This document shows, piece by piece, positions 50,645 through 59,692 of a DNA stretch of 64,000 nucleotides (its first letter is position 1; each line of letters starts with the position of its first letter). Source of the DNA: JAVWJP01 sp036638975 (GTDB lineage Bacteria; Bacillota; Clostridia; Oscillospirales; Ruminococcaceae); contig JAVWJP010000002.1 of NCBI GenBank assembly GCA_036638975.1, positions 1 through 64,000 of the forward strand. Direction: 5' to 3'. Both the position numbers and the translations under genes were made by a program. The notes beneath the pieces were generated by a model that ran no database searches, was not told the DNA's origin, and worked only from the letters and a program-made list of their open reading frames with translations.

Positions 50645-50740
50645 ACTAATCGTAAATTCACCCCCGCAAAACGGCAGCACTGCCGCTACTTTGTCCCATT
50701 TGATACTATGCGTGACAGGGGCTAAAATATGCGGAGCAAG

Positions 50741-50965
50741 TTATTTTTTGCGCGGATAGGCGTCCGGCTTGTCTGTTTGCTCAAGAAGATAATCTATACT
50801 TGTATTGTATATTTTAGATAGCTTAATTAAAATATCTATTGGGAATGAATTAGCGCCATTTTCGTATGCAGAATATGCACTGCGGCTTATACACAGTATA
50901 TTTGCAAGCCTTTGCTGAGTATAGTCTTTGTCTTCTCGTAAATCTTTTATTCTTCTGTAAATCAT
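50741..50965 (-). CDS. XRE-family helix-turn-helix regulator
   Basis: 74 residues, almost only the DNA-binding domain: IKDLREDKDYTQQRLANILCISRSAYSAYENGANSFPID then LIKLSKIYNTSIDYLL. ATG 50965 has GGTGATT upstream; a longer frame to 51007 lacks a site. It is divergent from the DUF6794-like gene, with inverted repeats between the two starts that could be its operator. Confidence 0.88.
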   Translation of the reverse strand: MIYRRIKDLREDKDYTQQRLANILCISRSAYSAYENGANSFPIDILIKLSKIYNTSIDYLLEQTDKPDAYPRKK

Positions 50966-51000
50966 ATTAATCACCATTTTAATTATATTTGATATAAATT

Positions 51001-51034
51001 CTGTCATTGATTTTTGACAGGATTTGTGTCAAAA
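51001..51034. promoter_or_regulatory. Candidate XRE operator (overlapping inverted repeats)
   Basis: CTGTCA (51001-51006) pairs with TGACAG (51015-51020), and TTTTGACA (51012-51019) pairs with TGTCAAAA (51027-51034). The shared TGACA half-site in the divergent region is what a dimeric repressor would bind. Confidence 0.6.
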
Positions 51035-51054
51035 TAGAATTATGGGGTGATTCT

Positions 51055-51345
51055 ATGGATTTATTCGCAGAAATAGAAAGGAGCTTCCCCTACTTAGAGA
51101 AGCTCCTTTCTAAGGAAAAGCTTAAAAGCTTTATTAGCTGCAATCGTTATGATTTTTCTTTGTATCATTTTGGGCTTGGAACATGGATACGAAACAACTT
51201 ACTTTATGAGAAAAGCAGCTTATATAAAGCATTTATTAAAGTAAATATTGTAAGCCTTGATGATATGTCTTCTGTAATAATACAGCTTTTTTATGATTAC
51301 GAAAAAGAAAAATATAAAAGTCTTGAAAAAAACAGCGCTTTATAA
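51055..51345 (+). CDS. DUF6794-like small protein
   Basis: 96 residues. The core YHFGLGTWIRNNLLYEKSS and a following DDMSSVIIQLFYDYE resemble DUF6794 as I recall it, a family found in phage-like and accessory loci. Function unknown. GGGGTGATT precedes ATG 51055. Divergent from an XRE regulator, which suggests a self-regulated two-gene cassette. It ends next to the convergent nagA stop. Confidence 0.7.
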   Translation: MDLFAEIERSFPYLEKLLSKEKLKSFISCNRYDFSLYHFGLGTWIRNNLLYEKSSLYKAFIKVNIVSLDDMSSVIIQLFYDYEKEKYKSLEKNSAL

Positions 51346-52500
51346 TTATTTTACGAGAGGCTTTACAATTTTACCGTCTATCATCACAAACACCACATTA
51401 TAGTCGTCGTCTATAGCTATAATGTCGGCGGTTTTGCCTTCTTCAAGCGTTCCGACCTCATTTATAATGCCCAGTTGACGCGCGGGGTTCTCGGTGGCAA
51501 AGCGTATTGCGTCCTCAAAAGGCACTCCGACAAGCTGTACAGCATTTTTAACGCCGTTAATAAGCTTTAACGTACTGCCCGCAAGCGCGCCTTCCTCTGT
51601 GCGCGCTATGCCGTTTTGCACCACAACAGGCAGCTCGCCCAGCATATATTTGCCGTCCGGCATACCACCCGCGCACATACAATCGGTTATCAAAATAACA
51701 TCGTCCGTGTGCTTACAGCGAGTTACTATCTCCATAGAACGTGGGTTTACGTGAATACCATCGCAAATCATCTCTGCGGCAAAGCCGTCTGTCACAAGCG
51801 TTGCTCCCAAAATACCCGGCTCGCGGTGATGCAGAGGGCGCATAGCATTGTAAATGTGTATTCCTGCTCGTGCACCTGCCTTTATAGCCGCCAGAGTTTC
51901 ATCATAGGTGGCATCGGAATGCCCCAAAGTTGTTGTAACGCCCTGATTCTTTAAAAATTTTACAGCCTCCGTTGCACCTGCTTTTTCAGGCGCTATGGCT
52001 ACTGTTTTAACGTTTCCGCGCGCCGCCTTTATCATCTTCGACAAATCATCAAGGTTAATTTCGACTATATATTCCTCAGGATGTGCGCCCTTAAACTTGG
52101 CGCTTATATATGGTCCTTCAAGGTATATTCCGCCTATTTTTGCACCCTTTACACCTTTTTCTTTACAATCGGCAACTACCGTAACTGCCTTTAAGGTTCG
52201 CTCTAGCGATGACGTAACAGTAGTGGGGTAAAACGTTGTAACACCCACCCCCGCCAAATACTCCGACATTCCGTTTATTGATTTTTCTTCGCAGTCCATA
52301 GTATCAAAGCCGTTTCCGCCGTGCATATGTGTATCTATAAGACCCGGCAAAACGCGGTAACCGCTAAGGTTAATTTCTTCTGCTGCTGTGCCTGCTTTAT
52401 CGGCTGACAGTGCTGTAATTTTACTGCCATCTACGGTTAATACACCCGCCTGTAAAGAATGATTTTGATAGATTTTGTCACTTTTAATAACGTAAGCCAT
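51346..52500 (-). CDS. nagA: N-acetylglucosamine-6-phosphate deacetylase
   Basis: 384 residues, amidohydrolase fold. VLPGLIDTHMHGGNGFDTMD near 52, EGPYISAKFKGAHP near 128, LGHSDATYDE near 193, HIYNAMRPLHHREPG near 216 and ITDCMCAGGMPDG near 273 carry the metal and catalytic residues. It removes acetate from GlcNAc-6-P in amino sugar use and wall recycling. CAGGAGG precedes ATG 52500. nagB is not in the window. Confidence 0.95.
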   Translation of the reverse strand: MAYVIKSDKIYQNHSLQAGVLTVDGSKITALSADKAGTAAEEINLSGYRVLPGLIDTHMHGGNGFDTMDCEEKSINGMSEYLAGVGVTTFYPTTVTSSLERTLKAVTVVADCKEKGVKGAKIGGIYLEGPYISAKFKGAHPEEYIVEINLDDLSKMIKAARGNVKTVAIAPEKAGATEAVKFLKNQGVTTTLGHSDATYDETLAAIKAGARAGIHIYNAMRPLHHREPGILGATLVTDGFAAEMICDGIHVNPRSMEIVTRCKHTDDVILITDCMCAGGMPDGKYMLGELPVVVQNGIARTEEGALAGSTLKLINGVKNAVQLVGVPFEDAIRFATENPARQLGIINEVGTLEEGKTADIIAIDDDYNVVFVMIDGKIVKPLVK

Positions 52501-52589
52501 AAATATTCCTCCTGTATTTTTATTTTATTCTATTAAAAATATATTTGAGCACTTGTCTTTCACGCATTTACTACAGCAAAAAGCTTATG

Positions 52590-52830
52590 ATTTCAGATAG
52601 TTTTAATTGCGTATGTGCGTAGCACGCGACTTAGATAAAATTAATAAAGCAGGAACTGTTTTATTAAAACTATCACAGATAGTTTTAATTACGCATGTGC
52701 GTAGCACGCGACTTAGATAAAATTAATAAAGCAGGAACTGTTTTATTAAAACTATCGCAGATAGTTTTAATTACGCATGTGCGTAGCACGCGATTTAGAT
52801 AAAAATTAATAAAACAGGAACTGTTTTATT
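52590..52830. repeat. 83-bp three-hairpin repeat, three copies
   Basis: Units begin near 52590 (shortened 5' end), at 52666 and at 52748. They are the same element as at 28974-29140. A change of A to G in the third hairpin (AAAGCAG against CTGTTTT) keeps pairing as G-U only in plus-strand RNA. The last copy runs into the stop codon of the DUF6320-like gene. 52501-52589 shows nothing else. Confidence 0.93.
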
Positions 52831-53491
52831 AAAAATGAAAGCGCTTTTTAAGCTCGTGTCCCATCTTGCGAGAGCTAAAAATAATTATTCCCATCAAAGT
52901 AAGTATCGAATAAATAAAGCCTACAGCACCCGTCCATTCCACAGTTGCCTCATCAAACAGTAAAAAAAGCGAAAGCCCTATGCAAAGCAATGCAAGCCCA
53001 AGCTGGTACAAAATATAATCTCTAAAGCGCCGCTTACGCGAAAAAACAACAATAGTCATAAGCGCCGTTGCCGAAATAAGCACAAACGGTATCACATAGT
53101 TTGTACTCCAGCGTGTGTACCCCGTCGCAAAATCTATAAAAAACGAAAGGCTTGATATTCCGAACACCTGTATGAGTGCCAAAAGACCGAGGTTGCGGCG
53201 CGATTTTCTGATAAAGCGTATACTCAAAAGCAAATATGCAAGCCCCACCGCAACTATCACCGACCAGTGAATATTAGGTGAGGTTAAAATATCTATACAA
53301 ACCGAAACCGCCACGACAACTGTCGAAAGCACCACAAGTAGCTTTGTATATTTTTTTGTTTGCGTAACAGCGGGGTACGTTGGGTAATCCTTCTCGTAAT
53401 TCGAGTCAATTTCACTAAGCTCGTCCGCGCACAAGGGGCACAGACAAAGCTCGTTTTCTATTGTCACTCTGCAATTTTTGCAGTACTTCAT
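52829..53491 (-). CDS. DUF6320-like zinc-ribbon membrane protein
   Basis: 220 residues. An N-terminal zinc ribbon (CKNC, CLCPLC) is followed by about six membrane helices from residue 48 on and a basic C-terminus. It resembles DUF6320, a family I recall next to acyltransferase-like genes in Clostridia. Function unknown. It starts 1 bp after the stop of the acyltransferase-like gene and uses a GGGGTGG inside that gene, so the two are tightly coupled. Confidence 0.78.
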   Translation of the reverse strand: MKYCKNCRVTIENELCLCPLCADELSEIDSNYEKDYPTYPAVTQTKKYTKLLVVLSTVVVAVSVCIDILTSPNIHWSVIVAVGLAYLLLSIRFIRKSRRNLGLLALIQVFGISSLSFFIDFATGYTRWSTNYVIPFVLISATALMTIVVFSRKRRFRDYILYQLGLALLCIGLSLFLLFDEATVEWTGAVGFIYSILTLMGIIIFSSRKMGHELKKRFHF

Positions 53492-53492
53492 T

Positions 53493-54773
53493 TTATTCCA
53501 CCCCGTTGCACGAAATATGCACGTCTATGCCGCGTTCTGCCAAAAAACGGCAAAAATACCGCTCCACATCTTTGTCCTCCATGCCTGAAACAAACGAAAC
53601 CGTCATTGTACTGCCAAACGAGCAAATACAAACCTTAAAGCACTGCCGTTTTGTCAAATTATTAAGCGACTCGAAGCGAGTGATAAACGGTTTTTGCTCC
53701 TCAGGCAGCTTTATCTGCCCCAAGTTTGATATCGTACTGGTGTTACTGTTTTCTCCCCTTGCATAAATAATTCGGAGAAAAATATTCTTTAAAAAAAGCG
53801 GAATAAACCTAAGTGCAAGGTTTTGCTCGGACTGTACGTTATAAGCTATGCGCTCTGATATATTTTCAAGCTTTAGTGCCTCCTGCATCTGCTGTGACAC
53901 AAGCTTTAGCACTTCTTCAAAGCTATAATCATGCTCGTAAAAATTAACAGACACGGTAATGAATGAAAAAAAGTTACGTATGGTGTTTGATTTAAAAAAT
54001 CCGCGTAAATTTATCGGTACAGAAAGTGATATTGGTTTATTGACATTGTAATATTTATAATTGTTTTGATATATTGAAAACATAAGCAGCGATGTAAAAT
54101 AAACAGTAACAGTAACCTCTGCCTTTTTTGCAAGAGCCACAAGCTCTTTAGTTTCTAAAAGTGCCTGTGTGACATCGACACGTTCGCCAAAGTAACGTGT
54201 ACCCGTAATTTGGTAGGCTTTTTGTGTTTTAGGTGCACGCACTCTTTCACCCTTGCGTCTAAGACGTAAAAAGCTGTCCTCATCAAGTGCATGGCGCGAA
54301 AAACCTGTTTCTGCAATAAGCTCGTTCACCGTAATTTCGCCCTCGTGCGCCGCCTTTAGGTAAAAATAAAGTATGCTTTTTAAAAGCACCATTGCACCCG
54401 CGCCGTCTGTTAAGGCGTGAAAAACCTCAAGGTTAATTTTTTTGCATAAGTATGTTACACGAAACATAAACCCGTTATTCTGCCGCTTGTCCATTCGCCG
54501 CAAGGGGTAAGTCAAGTCCTCGGTTATAACCGGTTTTTGAAAATTAGTTTCCCAATAATACCAAAAAAGCCCGCGCCGCAGCTTTACATTAAAGGTGGGC
54601 AGTTCTTTTAATGCCTGCTCTACAGCTTCCTGCAAAAGCTCCGGCAAAATGTCTTCGTGCAGCTTTACGCTTATGCGAAACACGCTGGAATTACCGGAGC
54701 TGCGTACAGCGGGGAACACCTTAGCTGCATTATCCAGCTTATGCCAGTAATATTCTTCCCCCTGCTTGCCCAA
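53493..54773 (-). CDS. Condensation-fold (CoA-dependent acyltransferase-like) protein
   Basis: 426 residues. The key motif is EVFHALTDGAGAMVLLKS near 118, a variant of HHxxxDG in which the first His is replaced (FHxxxDG). Later VPINLRGFFKSNTIRNFFSF near 255 is the usual second landmark of the fold. Such proteins acylate alcohols, amines or lipids using CoA or carrier-bound chains. TTG 54773 has AGGGGTGG 8 bp upstream. Coupled to the DUF6320-like membrane protein, suggesting a membrane-associated acyl transfer (inference). Confidence 0.8.
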   Translation of the reverse strand: MGKQGEEYYWHKLDNAAKVFPAVRSSGNSSVFRISVKLHEDILPELLQEAVEQALKELPTFNVKLRRGLFWYYWETNFQKPVITEDLTYPLRRMDKRQNNGFMFRVTYLCKKINLEVFHALTDGAGAMVLLKSILYFYLKAAHEGEITVNELIAETGFSRHALDEDSFLRLRRKGERVRAPKTQKAYQITGTRYFGERVDVTQALLETKELVALAKKAEVTVTVYFTSLLMFSIYQNNYKYYNVNKPISLSVPINLRGFFKSNTIRNFFSFITVSVNFYEHDYSFEEVLKLVSQQMQEALKLENISERIAYNVQSEQNLALRFIPLFLKNIFLRIIYARGENSNTSTISNLGQIKLPEEQKPFITRFESLNNLTKRQCFKVCICSFGSTMTVSFVSGMEDKDVERYFCRFLAERGIDVHISCNGVE

Positions 54774-54968
54774 AAAAACGCCACCCCTACAAAATTAATA
54801 TTGCATCTTAGCTTTTAGTGCAATTATAGTCTTGCTGATATTGTACCACATTTTCGCTCTATATTAAAGAATAAAAATAGTGGTTGCCTTTTACTGCAAG
54901 ACGGTGTATCATAAATAAAAATAAAACCGTTTAGTTATAGCTTAATATAATTACAGGGGCTGAAAAAC

Positions 54969-55247
54969 ATGAATTATTACGAGCGAATGCGCAGTCTACG
55001 CGAAGAATATCATATGTCACAGCGCCAGCTTGCGGCGGTTCTGGGTATGAAGCAGCCGCAGTATCAGCGCTACGAAACAGGAGAGCGAGATGTACCAACA
55101 CCCGTTTTGATAAGCCTTTCTACGCTATATGATGTTTCTGTAGATTATATTTTGGGTTGCAGTGATAACCCCAAAATAGAAAAATGCAAATTCTGCCCGC
55201 TAGATGCCCGCGGTAACTTAAAGACAGTGCAGGTGAATACAAAATGA
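54969..55247 (+). CDS. XRE-family regulator
   Basis: 92 residues. Helix-turn-helix at about 7-60 (MRSLREEYHMSQRQLAAVLG then YQRYETGERDVPTPVL), then VDYILG and a short tail with CKFC. ACAGGGGCTG precedes ATG 54969. Its stop overlaps the radical SAM start by 4 bp, and the MATE gene follows, so it may control a three-gene operon. Confidence 0.9.
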   Translation: MNYYERMRSLREEYHMSQRQLAAVLGMKQPQYQRYETGERDVPTPVLISLSTLYDVSVDYILGCSDNPKIEKCKFCPLDARGNLKTVQVNTK

Positions 55248-56143
55248 ATATATGCACAGCGTGCCCCAGACGCTGCGGAGTTTACCGCAAAGAGCACCTG
55301 ACCGACAGCGAGGGCGAGCTTGGTTTTTGCGGTATGCCACAGGCGCCTGTTTTGGCGCGCGCAGCACTGCACTTGTGGGAAGAACCCTGTATAAGCGGCT
55401 CTCGCGGCAGCGGCACCGTGTTTTTTAGCGGTTGCTCGCTGCGCTGTTGTTTTTGCCAAAACCACAAAATCAGTGCAGAGGGCTTTGGGCAAGAGATAAG
55501 CACAGAGCGCCTCAGGCAAATTTATTTTGAACTTATAGCACAGGGTGCACACAACATAAACCTTGTAAACCCGACGCATTTTACAAAAGCTATAGCCGAA
55601 AGCCTAAGCGAGCCCCTGCCGGTGCCGGTTATATACAACTGCGGTGGCTACGAAAGTGTGGAATCGCTGCAAGCTCTGCGCGGTAAAATACAAATATATA
55701 TACCCGATTTAAAATACAGCGATAGCGCCGCCGCTCTTAAATATTCTTTTGCAGAGGATTATTACGAAACCGCAAAAAAAGCTATAGACGAAATGCTTGC
55801 GCAAACCGGCAAATACATAATAGACAAGGACGGCATTATGCAAAGCGGAGTTATAATAAGACATTTGATATTGCCCGAAAACCTTGAAAACACCTTTGGC
55901 GTAATAGATTATATATGTGAGCATTTTAAGCCGGGCGAAATACTTTTTAGCCTTATGCGGCAGTACACGCCATACGCCAACGCCGCACTGCACCCAGAGA
56001 TAAACCGCATTCTTACAGCAGAGGAATATAAACGCGCAGAAGATTATTTGCTGTGGAGCGGTGCTGTTGACGGTTTTTTACAAGAAGATGAATCGGCAAC
56101 AGATGGGTTTATTCCAAAATTTGATTTAACAGGAGTTATGTGA
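55244..56143 (+). CDS. Radical SAM protein, PflA-like (COG1313 type)
   Basis: 299 residues. The [4Fe-4S]/SAM motif is FSGCSLRCCFCQNHKIS near 66 (CxxxCxxC). An N-terminal Cys cluster (CTACPRRCGVYR, then GFCGMP) is typical of the COG1313 group of uncharacterised PflA-like enzymes. GAHNINLVNPTHF and YNCGGYES follow. Target unknown; glycyl radical enzyme activation is possible but no such enzyme is nearby. It overlaps the XRE gene upstream and the MATE gene downstream by 4 bp each. Confidence 0.88.
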   Translation: MNICTACPRRCGVYRKEHLTDSEGELGFCGMPQAPVLARAALHLWEEPCISGSRGSGTVFFSGCSLRCCFCQNHKISAEGFGQEISTERLRQIYFELIAQGAHNINLVNPTHFTKAIAESLSEPLPVPVIYNCGGYESVESLQALRGKIQIYIPDLKYSDSAAALKYSFAEDYYETAKKAIDEMLAQTGKYIIDKDGIMQSGVIIRHLILPENLENTFGVIDYICEHFKPGEILFSLMRQYTPYANAALHPEINRILTAEEYKRAEDYLLWSGAVDGFLQEDESATDGFIPKFDLTGVM

Positions 56144-57492
56144 AGCGCATGACAGCACAAAATAAAAAATTTTATAACGACATTTTTACAATAGCTATGC
56201 CTATAGCACTGCAAAATATTATATCCTACAGCGTAAACCTTATGGACACCGTAATGCTGGGCACTTTGGGCGAGGTTGCACTTTCTGCCGCCTCGCTTGC
56301 AAACCAAATGTTTTTTATATTTAACGTAGTTTGCTTTGGTGTGGCAAGCGGTGCTATAGTTTTGGCAAGCCAGTACTGGGGCAAGGGCGACACAGTTGCT
56401 ATACAAAAAATAACAGGGCTTGCCGTTAAAATAATAGTTGGTTTTTCGGTAATATTTTCGCTTTTTGTTATGATATTCCCATCACAGATTATGCGGGTTT
56501 TTACACCTGATGCCGCAGTTATAGAGGCAGGGACTCGTTACCTTCGCATGGTTGCCCTTTCGTACACCACTGGCGGAATAAGCGCGACATTTCTTATGGT
56601 GCTTCGCAGTGTCGAAACAGTTAAAATCTCTCTTTTAATCTACAGCATTTCGTTTTGCATAAACGTCTTCTTCAACTACGTGTTCATCTTTGGCAAGCTT
56701 GGCGCACCTGTGCTTGGTGTTACGGGGGCTGCAATAGGCACTGTTTTGGCAAGAGCCTCAGAATGTGTTATTTTAGTCTTTTACTTAAAGTTTTTTGAGA
56801 AAAAAATCCACTACAAGCTTAAAATATTTTTATCGCATGACAAAGCCTTAATGGCAGACCTTATGCGCTACGGTATGCCTGTAATGATAAACGAGTTTAT
56901 GTGGGCAGTGGGCATTTCTATGCACTCGGTAATTTTAGGGCATATAAGCTCGTCTGTTGTGGCCGCAAACAGCATATGCAACGTAATTTACCAGCTTGCC
57001 ACATCTTTTATATTTGGCATAGGCAGCGCTACGGCAGTTATCACCGGCAATTTAATCGGTGCAGAGGATATACCGCATTTGCAAAGCTGTGTTAAAAAGT
57101 TTAAAGTAATATACTTCTTTTTGGGGATTGCCTCAGCGGGGATATTGCTGCTGCTTAAAAAACCTGTGCTTGCAATTTACAACATAGAGCCGGAAACCCT
57201 TGCCTTTGCAAACCAGCTTATGATAGCCTACGCATTTGCCATATTTTTTATGGCTTATACCTGCCCTCTTATAACCGGTATATTCAGGGGTGCGGGCGAC
57301 ACGCGCTTTGCGGCAGCCGTTGATATAGGCTGCCTGTGGTTTGCTATACCTCTGGGTGCCGCCGCCGCGTTCTGGCTGCATCTTCCCCCGCTATTTGTGT
57401 TTGCAATATTAAAGCTCGATTACCCGCTGAAAACATTTTTTTGTCTTATGCGTCTGCGCGGTACAGATTGGATACGAAATGTTACGCGGTAA
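56140..57492 (+). CDS. MATE-family efflux transporter
   Basis: 450 residues with 12 predicted membrane helices. IAMPIALQNIISYSVNLMDTVMLG at the start, SYTTGGISATFLMVLRSV and FGIGSATAVITGNLIGA are MATE landmarks. Exports drugs or metabolites using a Na+ or H+ gradient. GTG 56140 overlaps the radical SAM stop; ATG 56149 is an alternative. It is convergent with cbiC, only 9 bp away, and I see no terminator between them. Confidence 0.92.
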   Translation: MKRMTAQNKKFYNDIFTIAMPIALQNIISYSVNLMDTVMLGTLGEVALSAASLANQMFFIFNVVCFGVASGAIVLASQYWGKGDTVAIQKITGLAVKIIVGFSVIFSLFVMIFPSQIMRVFTPDAAVIEAGTRYLRMVALSYTTGGISATFLMVLRSVETVKISLLIYSISFCINVFFNYVFIFGKLGAPVLGVTGAAIGTVLARASECVILVFYLKFFEKKIHYKLKIFLSHDKALMADLMRYGMPVMINEFMWAVGISMHSVILGHISSSVVAANSICNVIYQLATSFIFGIGSATAVITGNLIGAEDIPHLQSCVKKFKVIYFFLGIASAGILLLLKKPVLAIYNIEPETLAFANQLMIAYAFAIFFMAYTCPLITGIFRGAGDTRFAAAVDIGCLWFAIPLGAAAAFWLHLPPLFVFAILKLDYPLKTFFCLMRLRGTDWIRNVTR

Positions 57493-57501
57493 GCGGTTTT
57501 T

Positions 57502-58143
57502 CTATTTACCTGTTTTTGCCGCCTCATAAAGCATTGCATTACATATTGCGGCGGCGACATTGCTGCCCCCCTTGCGCCCGCGTGCTACTATAAACGGAAC
57601 ACCGCATTTCATTATAATTTCTTTCGATTCTACAACATTTACAAACCCGACAGGCACACCCACCACAAGCGCAGGCGATATTTTGCCCTCGCTTATAAGC
57701 TCGTAAAGCCGTACCAAAGCTGTTGGTGCGTTACCTATAGCAATTACCAGCGGGGTTTTAAGCTGCGCTGCCTTGTTAATACAAGCCGTTGCGCGTGTAG
57801 TACCGTTTTCTTTGGCCTCTGCCGCAACATCTTCGTCACCCATAAAGCAAAGCGCTTCGCCGCCAAAAACGGCAAGCGCTTTTTTATTTATGCCCGCTCG
57901 CGCCATCTTTGTGTCGGTGACTATACACGCCCCCGCCTTTAACGCCACAATGCCTTTTTCTACGGCATTTGGTGAAAAGCAAAGGGTTCTGGCATAATCA
58001 AAATCTGCCGTGGTATGAATGACACGCTTTACTACAGCCTCGTTTTGTGGCTGTAGCATAATACCGCCAAGCTCCTCCGTTATAATCTCAAAGCTGCGTT
58101 TTTCTATTTCCTCGGGAAGTACGCGCTGCAATTCTATTTTCAT
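57502..58143 (-). CDS. cbiC: Precorrin-8X/cobalt-precorrin-8 methylmutase
   Basis: 213 residues. VIHTTADFDYARTLCFSP (catalytic His region), CIVTDTKMARAGI, IGNAPTALVRLYELI and VGVPVGFVNVVESKE are CbiC/CobH signatures. It moves a methyl group from C11 to C12, giving (cobalt-)precorrin-8 to cobyrinate. Last gene of the visible cob operon. Confidence 0.95.
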   Translation of the reverse strand: MKIELQRVLPEEIEKRSFEIITEELGGIMLQPQNEAVVKRVIHTTADFDYARTLCFSPNAVEKGIVALKAGACIVTDTKMARAGINKKALAVFGGEALCFMGDEDVAAEAKENGTTRATACINKAAQLKTPLVIAIGNAPTALVRLYELISEGKISPALVVGVPVGFVNVVESKEIIMKCGVPFIVARGRKGGSNVAAAICNAMLYEAAKTGK

Positions 58144-58183
58144 AATATATTATTCCTTCCTCAAACACAATAAATGCTCTGCT

Positions 58184-59689
58184 TTAAACTCCGGCTTCCA
58201 ATATCTCGTAAATTTTTTTCATGTCAAGTGCCTCACGCACTGCATCTGCCAACAGGTCATACTGCTGTTCTTTATATTGTGCAAGATTTACCGCTTTTGC
58301 AGGCTCATATTTTAAACCCTTAGCCTTATAAAGTGCCGCAACTACTCCGCTTGCGACATCTTCGCTGTCAAAAAAGCCGTGCATATAGCTTCCGTAAACG
58401 TTGCCGCAAAAAGCTCCGTCCGCCTTTTTTTCATCGTCATCAAGCATTTTTGCACTGCACAGCACAGCACCGCCATGCAAAACAGTTTTGCCCATATGAA
58501 TTTCATAGCCTGTAAACTCTGCGCCGGAAAGCCCCTCTAAAGCACCGCTTATTTTATTTACACTGCCGCTTGTACGTGTACGTGTTTTTTGCATTGCAAA
58601 CTCTGTCGTTACAGGTAAAAGCCCCATTCCCACAAGCGTTCCGCCGTGCTCTACACCTAACGGGTCGTACAAAGCTTCGCCCAGCATCTGGTAGCCGCCG
58701 CATATGCCAAAAACTATGCCTCCGCGCGCCGCGTGCTTTTTAACCTCGGCTTCAAGTCCGTTTTGACGCAGCCATAATAAATCCTCCATTGTATTTTTAG
58801 TGCCGGGTAATATTATCATGTCAGGCGTACCAAGCTGCTGAACGTTGCTTACATATCTAAGCGAAACGCCGTCTATATACTCAAGCGCGTTAAAATCTGT
58901 AGCATTTGATATTCTCGGCAGACGAAGCACCGCTATGTCAATATCTCCGCCCTTATTTTTGCGCAGGTACCTGTCCGACAGGCTGTCCTCATCGTCAATA
59001 TCAACATTGATATATGGTACAACACCTAAAACAGGCTTTTTTGTTATGTCCTCAAGTTGCACCAGCCCCGGTGCAAGAATATTCTTATCGCCGCGGAATT
59101 TATTTATAATTGTGCCGCGCACCATGTCGCGCTCGTCCTCTGTAAGCAGCAGCAGAGTGCCTGCCAAAGCCGCAAAAACTCCTCCACGGTCTATATCTCC
59201 GCAGATTAAAACAGGCGCTTTGGCAAGCCGTGCCATGCCCATATTTACTATATCGTTTTCTTTTAAATTTATTTCAGCAGGGCTGCCCGCACCCTCTATC
59301 ACCACAATATCAAACTCGTCATCAAGGCTTTTATATGCGGCTTTTATATACGGAATAAGCTCTGTTTTACGGGCATAATAATCGGCGGCGCTCATAAATC
59401 CAAATACCTCGCCATTTACTATAAGCTGCGAGCCTGTGTCGCTTTGCGGCTTTAATAAAATAGGGTTCATGCGCACCTGCGGCGCAACACCTGCCGCCTC
59501 TGCCTGCATAACCTGCGCGCGCCCCATCTCTAAGCCTTCATCTGTAATATAAGAATTAAGCGCCATGTTTTGAGATTTAAACGGTGCTACACTGTAGCCG
59601 TCCTGCTTAAATATACGGCACAGCGCCGCCGTAAGCAAGCTTTTGCCTGCATTTGAGGTTGTCCCCTGTATCATTATAGCCTTTGCCAT
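58184..59689 (-). CDS. cbiP: Cobyric acid synthase
   Basis: 501 residues. The N-terminal MIQGTTSNAGKSLLTAALCRIF P-loop, FKSQNMALNSYITDEGLEMGRAQ, and IEGAGSPAEINL define the amidoligase half. The C-terminal glutamine amidotransferase half has GICGGYQMLG (nucleophile Cys) and GSYMHGFFD. It amidates four side chains of cobyrinic acid a,c-diamide. GGGGGAAA lies before ATG 59689. It is 3 bp after the iPGM-like gene. Confidence 0.96.
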   Translation of the reverse strand: MAKAIMIQGTTSNAGKSLLTAALCRIFKQDGYSVAPFKSQNMALNSYITDEGLEMGRAQVMQAEAAGVAPQVRMNPILLKPQSDTGSQLIVNGEVFGFMSAADYYARKTELIPYIKAAYKSLDDEFDIVVIEGAGSPAEINLKENDIVNMGMARLAKAPVLICGDIDRGGVFAALAGTLLLLTEDERDMVRGTIINKFRGDKNILAPGLVQLEDITKKPVLGVVPYINVDIDDEDSLSDRYLRKNKGGDIDIAVLRLPRISNATDFNALEYIDGVSLRYVSNVQQLGTPDMIILPGTKNTMEDLLWLRQNGLEAEVKKHAARGGIVFGICGGYQMLGEALYDPLGVEHGGTLVGMGLLPVTTEFAMQKTRTRTSGSVNKISGALEGLSGAEFTGYEIHMGKTVLHGGAVLCSAKMLDDDEKKADGAFCGNVYGSYMHGFFDSEDVASGVVAALYKAKGLKYEPAKAVNLAQYKEQQYDLLADAVREALDMKKIYEILEAGV

Positions 59690-59692
59690 AAT

